A stretch of DNA of 9,159 nucleotides from Desulfobulbaceae bacterium. GTDB lineage: Bacteria > Desulfobacterota > Desulfobulbia > Desulfobulbales > Desulfurivibrionaceae. Position 1 is the first letter of the stretch, and every line of letters begins with the position of its first letter. The notes beneath the pieces were generated by a model, which saw only the letters and a list, made by a program, of their open reading frames with translations, made no database searches and was not told the DNA's origin. Position numbers and translations under genes: made by a program. The stretch covers positions 1-9,159 of the forward strand of contig PWOG01000200.1 in the NCBI GenBank assembly GCA_003557565.1, read 5' to 3'. Shown piece after piece: positions 7,235 to 9,159 of the stretch.

Positions 7235-7253
7235 GGTTACTACCTGAGTAACC
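7235..7253. repeat. Inverted repeat upstream of the EEP gene
   Basis: GGTTACT and AGTAACC (7235-7241, 7247-7253) are perfect inverted copies around ACCTG, about 60 bp upstream of the EEP start codon. It could be an operator. It also consists of a GGTTAC, the left duplication of element C (7241-7247) and that element's GTAACC end, so the symmetry may be a product of insertion beside an older element end. Confidence 0.5.
7241..7247 (+). repeat. Left target-site duplication of element C
   Basis: TACCTGA directly precedes the GTAACC end of the element and recurs exactly at 7401-7407. Including the preceding GGTTAC, the direct repeat is 13 bp (7235-7247 and 7395-7407). Confidence 0.6.
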
Positions 7254-7400
7254 GTTCACCCGGGCCAGCAACCTGTTGATCTAACGGGCCGTAACCCAAG
7301 CAGCCGTGCCGCAGATTCGGGCAAGCAGCCAGGCGCCGCGTACACCGGGTACTCAAGCCTGGCTGATCGCCCGAAGGTGCGGTGCGGCTGCTTGGGTTAC
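7248..7400 (+). mobile_element. Element C: diverged MITE-like palindromic element
   Basis: A 153-bp non-coding element. Its left end GTAACCGTTCAC (7248-7259) matches the GTAAGCGGTCAC type of end. After 31 bp comes a large palindrome (7291-7400) with arms starting GTAACCCAAGCAG; 38 of 44 arm bases pair around a GTAC-ACCGG-GTAC tip. As in elements A and B, the palindrome is extended on one side by a second end-like sequence. GTGCCGCAG..TT near the arm base (7306-7317) is shared with A and B, but the rest has drifted, and the outermost arm bases differ. It is flanked by a 7-bp exact repeat. Lying between two same-strand genes, the hairpin may affect readthrough or mRNA stability. Confidence 0.65.
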
Positions 7401-8236
7401 TACCTGACCCCGGCTTTCTTGCGCCGGGGCGGCTGGCCCAGTTTGCCGCAGAAGCGGGCCAGGGCCTGGAAATAAAGGTCGCCCACCCGGTCTATGATAT
7501 CATTGTGGCCGGCCCCAGGGACCATTTGAAACTCCTTGCTCTGGGCGCCGCTGCAGGCCTGCAGGCTCTCGGCCAGGCCCACCGGAATGATATCATCATA
7601 CTGGGCATGGAGGATATAGGTGGGTTTTTCATAAAGGGCGATTTTCTGAACGTTGCAAAACCCGTCGGCCTCGCTGTGCAGCCCGCATTCCTGAACATCC
7701 ACCCCCAGGGCCAGGAGAAAGGGAATGGTCTGGGCGATACCGCTTTCGATAATCAGCCCTTCAACCTCACCGGCCGAAGCGGTGACCGCCAGGTCAATGG
7801 CCGGCACACTGCCCAGGGAACGGCCCATGACCCCCAGACGCCCGCTTTTGCCCTGCTCGCTCAGGGTTGAACGAACCGCCGGCAGCAGCTTACGGGCATC
7901 GTCGATCATGGACGCCACCGAGGGGCTGCCGCCGGCGGCGCCATAACCACGGTATTCGGCCACCACCAGGTTCATTCCAGCGGCGTTGAAGCGGGGGGCC
8001 AACTCGTCGTAATCCGCCGCCACCTCCCCGTTGCCGTGAAAAAAAAGGAGGTTGGGGGCGGCGGAATCGGCGGCGCCAAGATGATATCGCAAGGGCAGGC
8101 TCACCCCCGGTTCCACCTCGATTTCCTGGTCAAAGGCCGAAGCCGCAGGCGGCCGCCAGTCATCCCGGGGGTGAAAAAGGGCCGACCTGATGGAGGGATG
8201 ATCCATTTTTGCATACTTCATTTCACGAATATCCAT
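7400..8236 (-). CDS. Alpha/beta hydrolase (serine hydrolase fold)
   Basis: The 278-residue product has the full set of alpha/beta-hydrolase landmarks: oxyanion-hole strand LLFFHGNGE (63-71), EYRGYGAAGGSPS (94-106), nucleophile elbow GRSLGS with S140, acid loop HAQYDDIIP with D213 as the likely catalytic acid, and PGAGHND with H243. It resembles the ABHD13/Bem46-like cytosolic group; no signal peptide is seen, so hydrolysis of an ester, thioester or amide in the cytoplasm is likely, substrate unknown. The start at 8236 has AAAGGA (8244-8249) seven bases upstream. The basic tail RRKKAGVR ends in TAG followed at once by in-frame TAA. The TAG spans the junction with element C; reconstructing the empty site gives the same stop pair, so the insertion did not alter the protein. 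Confidence 0.9.
   Translation of the reverse strand: MDIREMKYAKMDHPSIRSALFHPRDDWRPPAASAFDQEIEVEPGVSLPLRYHLGAADSAAPNLLFFHGNGEVAADYDELAPRFNAAGMNLVVAEYRGYGAAGGSPSVASMIDDARKLLPAVRSTLSEQGKSGRLGVMGRSLGSVPAIDLAVTASAGEVEGLIIESGIAQTIPFLLALGVDVQECGLHSEADGFCNVQKIALYEKPTYILHAQYDDIIPVGLAESLQACSGAQSKEFQMVPGAGHNDIIDRVGDLYFQALARFCGKLGQPPRRKKAGVR
7401..7407 (+). repeat. Right target-site duplication of element C
   Basis: TACCTGA, identical to 7241-7247. Its first two bases, together with the last base of the element, form the TAG stop codon of the hydrolase gene on the minus strand. Confidence 0.6.
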
Positions 8237-8267
8237 TGATAAATCCTTTAATGTTGCTGTCCGTTAG

Positions 8268-8297
8268 CGTATAGTCTTACAGCCGCCCCCAGGAAAA
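8268..8297 (-). promoter_or_regulatory. Weak candidate sigma-70 promoter for the hydrolase gene
   Basis: On the minus strand, TTTTCC (8297-8292) and TATACG (8273-8268) are 18 bp apart and about 31 bp ahead of the start codon. Neither hexamer is close to consensus. Confidence 0.28.
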
Positions 8298-8385
8298 AAC
8301 CGAAATAAGCTTGGTTAACGATTTGTCTGCCCTACCGTTGCGTTAGTTACCGGTACCGGGTAGAATGGCCGGCATTTGCCGGAAG

Positions 8386-8399
8386 GTAAACCGTAAACC
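8386..8399 (+). repeat. Tandem GTAAACC repeat
   Basis: Two exact adjacent copies of GTAAACC (8386-8392, 8393-8399) just after a perfect small hairpin (8369-8382). They may be regulator half-sites or chance. Confidence 0.4.
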
Positions 8400-8409
8400 G
8401 AGACGGCCG

Positions 8410-8417
8410 GTTAAATT
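8410..8417 (+). repeat. Left target-site duplication of element B
   Basis: GTTAAATT abuts the ATAACC end of the element and matches GTTTAATT at 8563-8570 at 7 of 8 positions. Confidence 0.6.
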
Positions 8418-8562
8418 ATAACCAATCACAGGTTTGTCTTTTAAGCAGTCACGGGGTGCCGTAAGTTGCGGCCAGTCCCGGCGACGATGCCTGCATCAGT
8501 GAGTCGGGGAGTCGGGGAATCGGGCCGATCGCCGTTGTCGGCGTTGACCCGTGATCGCTTAT
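8418..8562 (+). mobile_element. Element B: MITE-like element, inverted relative to element A
   Basis: A 145-bp non-coding element. Its ends ATAACCAATCAC (8418-8429) and GTGATCGCTTAT (8551-8562) are inverted copies matching at 10 of 12 positions. A second end copy, TTAAGCAGTCAC, lies at 8441-8452, spaced as in element A. The next stretch matches the reverse complement of A closely (CACnGGGTGCCGnAnGTTGCGGC, then CGATGC, GTGAG and CCGATCGC). The right arm has diverged and holds an expansion of an 8-bp unit (GTCGGGGA, about 8503-8525), so the palindrome is worn. It stops 31 bp before the nitroreductase start codon, so it lies in that gene's leader or promoter region. Confidence 0.75.
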
Positions 8563-8570
8563 GTTTAATT
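8563..8570 (+). repeat. Right target-site duplication of element B
   Basis: GTTTAATT, one mismatch from 8410-8417, directly follows the GCTTAT end. Confidence 0.6.
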
Positions 8571-8593
8571 TACACATTCTCCAAGGGAGATCA

Positions 8594-9159
8594 ATGAGCA
8601 TGGAACTAATCTCCGTTGACCGGACCAAATGCAAACGTGATGGCATCTGCATGGCGGAATGCCCGTTCGGCCTGATAAGCGAAAGCGAGGATGACGGCTT
8701 TCCGGCGACCCGGCGTGCGGCCGCCCGGATCTGCATTGACTGCGGTCACTGCCTGGCGGTCTGCCCCCATGGCGCCCTGAGCTTCAAGGACCAGGGGCCG
8801 GAAAACTGTCTGCCGCTGGATCGCAAGCTACAACCCAGCCCGGAGGCCGCCGGCCAGTTCCTCCGGAGCCGGCGCAGCATTCGCACCTACAAGGACAAAC
8901 CCGTACCCCGGGAGGTAATCACGGAACTGCTGGATATCAGCCGCTGGGCCCCGTCGGCCAAAAACGCCCAGCCCACCAACTGGCTGGTTGTCGAATCTCC
9001 CGCCGAGATGCGCCGGATGATCGAGCTGACGGTGGACTGGCTGCGGGAAACCAACTCCTTTCCCGGAATAGTCAACGCCTGGGAAGAGGGGCAGGATAAA
9101 ATCCTGCACGGCGCCCCGCACCTGATCATTGCCCATGCCTCGGACAAAGCTCTGAAGCC
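8594..9159 (+). CDS. Ferredoxin-nitroreductase fusion (3' end outside window)
   Basis: 188 residues are visible. Residues 4-63 form a two-cluster ferredoxin domain: C13-x2-D16-x2-C19-x3-C23-P and C47-x2-C50-x2-C53-x3-C57-P. The first motif has Asp where the second Cys is usual, which in known ferredoxins gives a 3Fe-4S or an Asp-ligated 4Fe-4S cluster. From about 80 the nitroreductase fold begins: FLRSRRSIRTYKDKPVP (RRSIR, FMN phosphate contacts) and ISRWAPSAKNAQPTNWLVVE. APHLIIAHA near the end is also typical. The flavin domain probably reduces an unknown substrate with electrons from the clusters in the cytoplasm. The ATG at 8594 is supported by AAGGGAGA four bases upstream. A second ATG two codons on is less likely. 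Element B sits immediately upstream and may have altered its promoter. Confidence 0.92.
   Translation, partial: MSMELISVDRTKCKRDGICMAECPFGLISESEDDGFPATRRAAARICIDCGHCLAVCPHGALSFKDQGPENCLPLDRKLQPSPEAAGQFLRSRRSIRTYKDKPVPREVITELLDISRWAPSAKNAQPTNWLVVESPAEMRRMIELTVDWLRETNSFPGIVNAWEEGQDKILHGAPHLIIAHASDKALK

Larger units (their letters stand above)
8237..8417. other. Divergent intergenic region upstream of element B
   Basis: This non-coding stretch separates the divergent hydrolase and nitroreductase genes. It contains a candidate minus-strand promoter (8268-8297), a GC-rich hairpin CCGGC-ATTT-GCCGG (8369-8382) and an immediate tandem repeat of GTAAACC (8386-8399). The last two could be regulator sites, but there is no further support. 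Element B begins at 8418. Confidence 0.45.

Noticed and set aside
3227..8562. CRISPR-like reading of the repeated palindromes
   Set aside because: The copies are kilobases apart, in different orientations and individually flanked by different short repeats, with no regular spacers or cas genes.
8449..8736. 95-codon minus-strand frame
   Set aside because: It covers part of element B and runs antisense to the ferredoxin cluster motifs, which are clearly coding on the plus strand.

Overview
The window is GC-rich bacterial DNA with tightly packed genes on both strands. A ferredoxin-fused nitroreductase, a phosphonate-binding-type sensor with an HD-GYP output and a NodI/NodJ-type exporter together suggest an anaerobic or sulfur-cycling Gram-negative, most plausibly Desulfobacterota. 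No marker gene fixes the taxonomy, so this is an inference.

Layout: (1) 1-656, minus, the start of a membrane-anchored NERD-like gene that runs off the left edge. (2) 856-2555, minus, a two-gene ABC-2 exporter operon (ATPase then permease, 4-bp ATGA overlap). (3) 2915-3220, plus, a small GYD-domain protein, followed by an inserted palindromic element and then (4) 3383-6421, plus, a 1012-residue membrane sensor: signal peptide, periplasmic PhnD/TtrS-like domain, one membrane helix, coiled coil, PAS, GAF, PAS, HD-GYP. Its predicted output is hydrolysis of cyclic di-GMP. (5) 6433-7176, minus, an endonuclease/exonuclease/phosphatase-fold protein, convergent with the sensor. (6) 7400-8236, minus, an alpha/beta hydrolase. 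(7) 8594-9159, plus, a ferredoxin-nitroreductase that runs off the right edge.

The most notable structure is intergenic. Three related non-coding elements of 133-153 bp (3228-3360, 7248-7400, 8418-8562) share a large imperfect palindrome, ends of the type GTAAGC..TCAC, and an extra copy of that end on one side only. Each lies between short direct repeats that look like target-site duplications: 8/8 bp, 7/7 bp and 7/8 bp. The GTAA ends and 8-bp duplications match what is known of the IS66 insertion-sequence family, so these look like non-autonomous, MITE-like elements mobilised by an IS66-type transposase. A 16-bp double end at 837-852 may be a relic of the same family. Removing the 3228-3360 copy and one duplication would leave the GYD gene and the sensor gene only 21 bp apart, so the insertion probably split a former operon.

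Protein-level oddities: the ferredoxin domain has Asp in place of the second Cys of its first cluster motif (CxxDxxCxxxCP); the NERD-like protein lacks the expected E-x-K catalytic pair; and the GYD protein reads G-C-D at its name-giving motif. No rRNA, tRNA or CRISPR array was seen.
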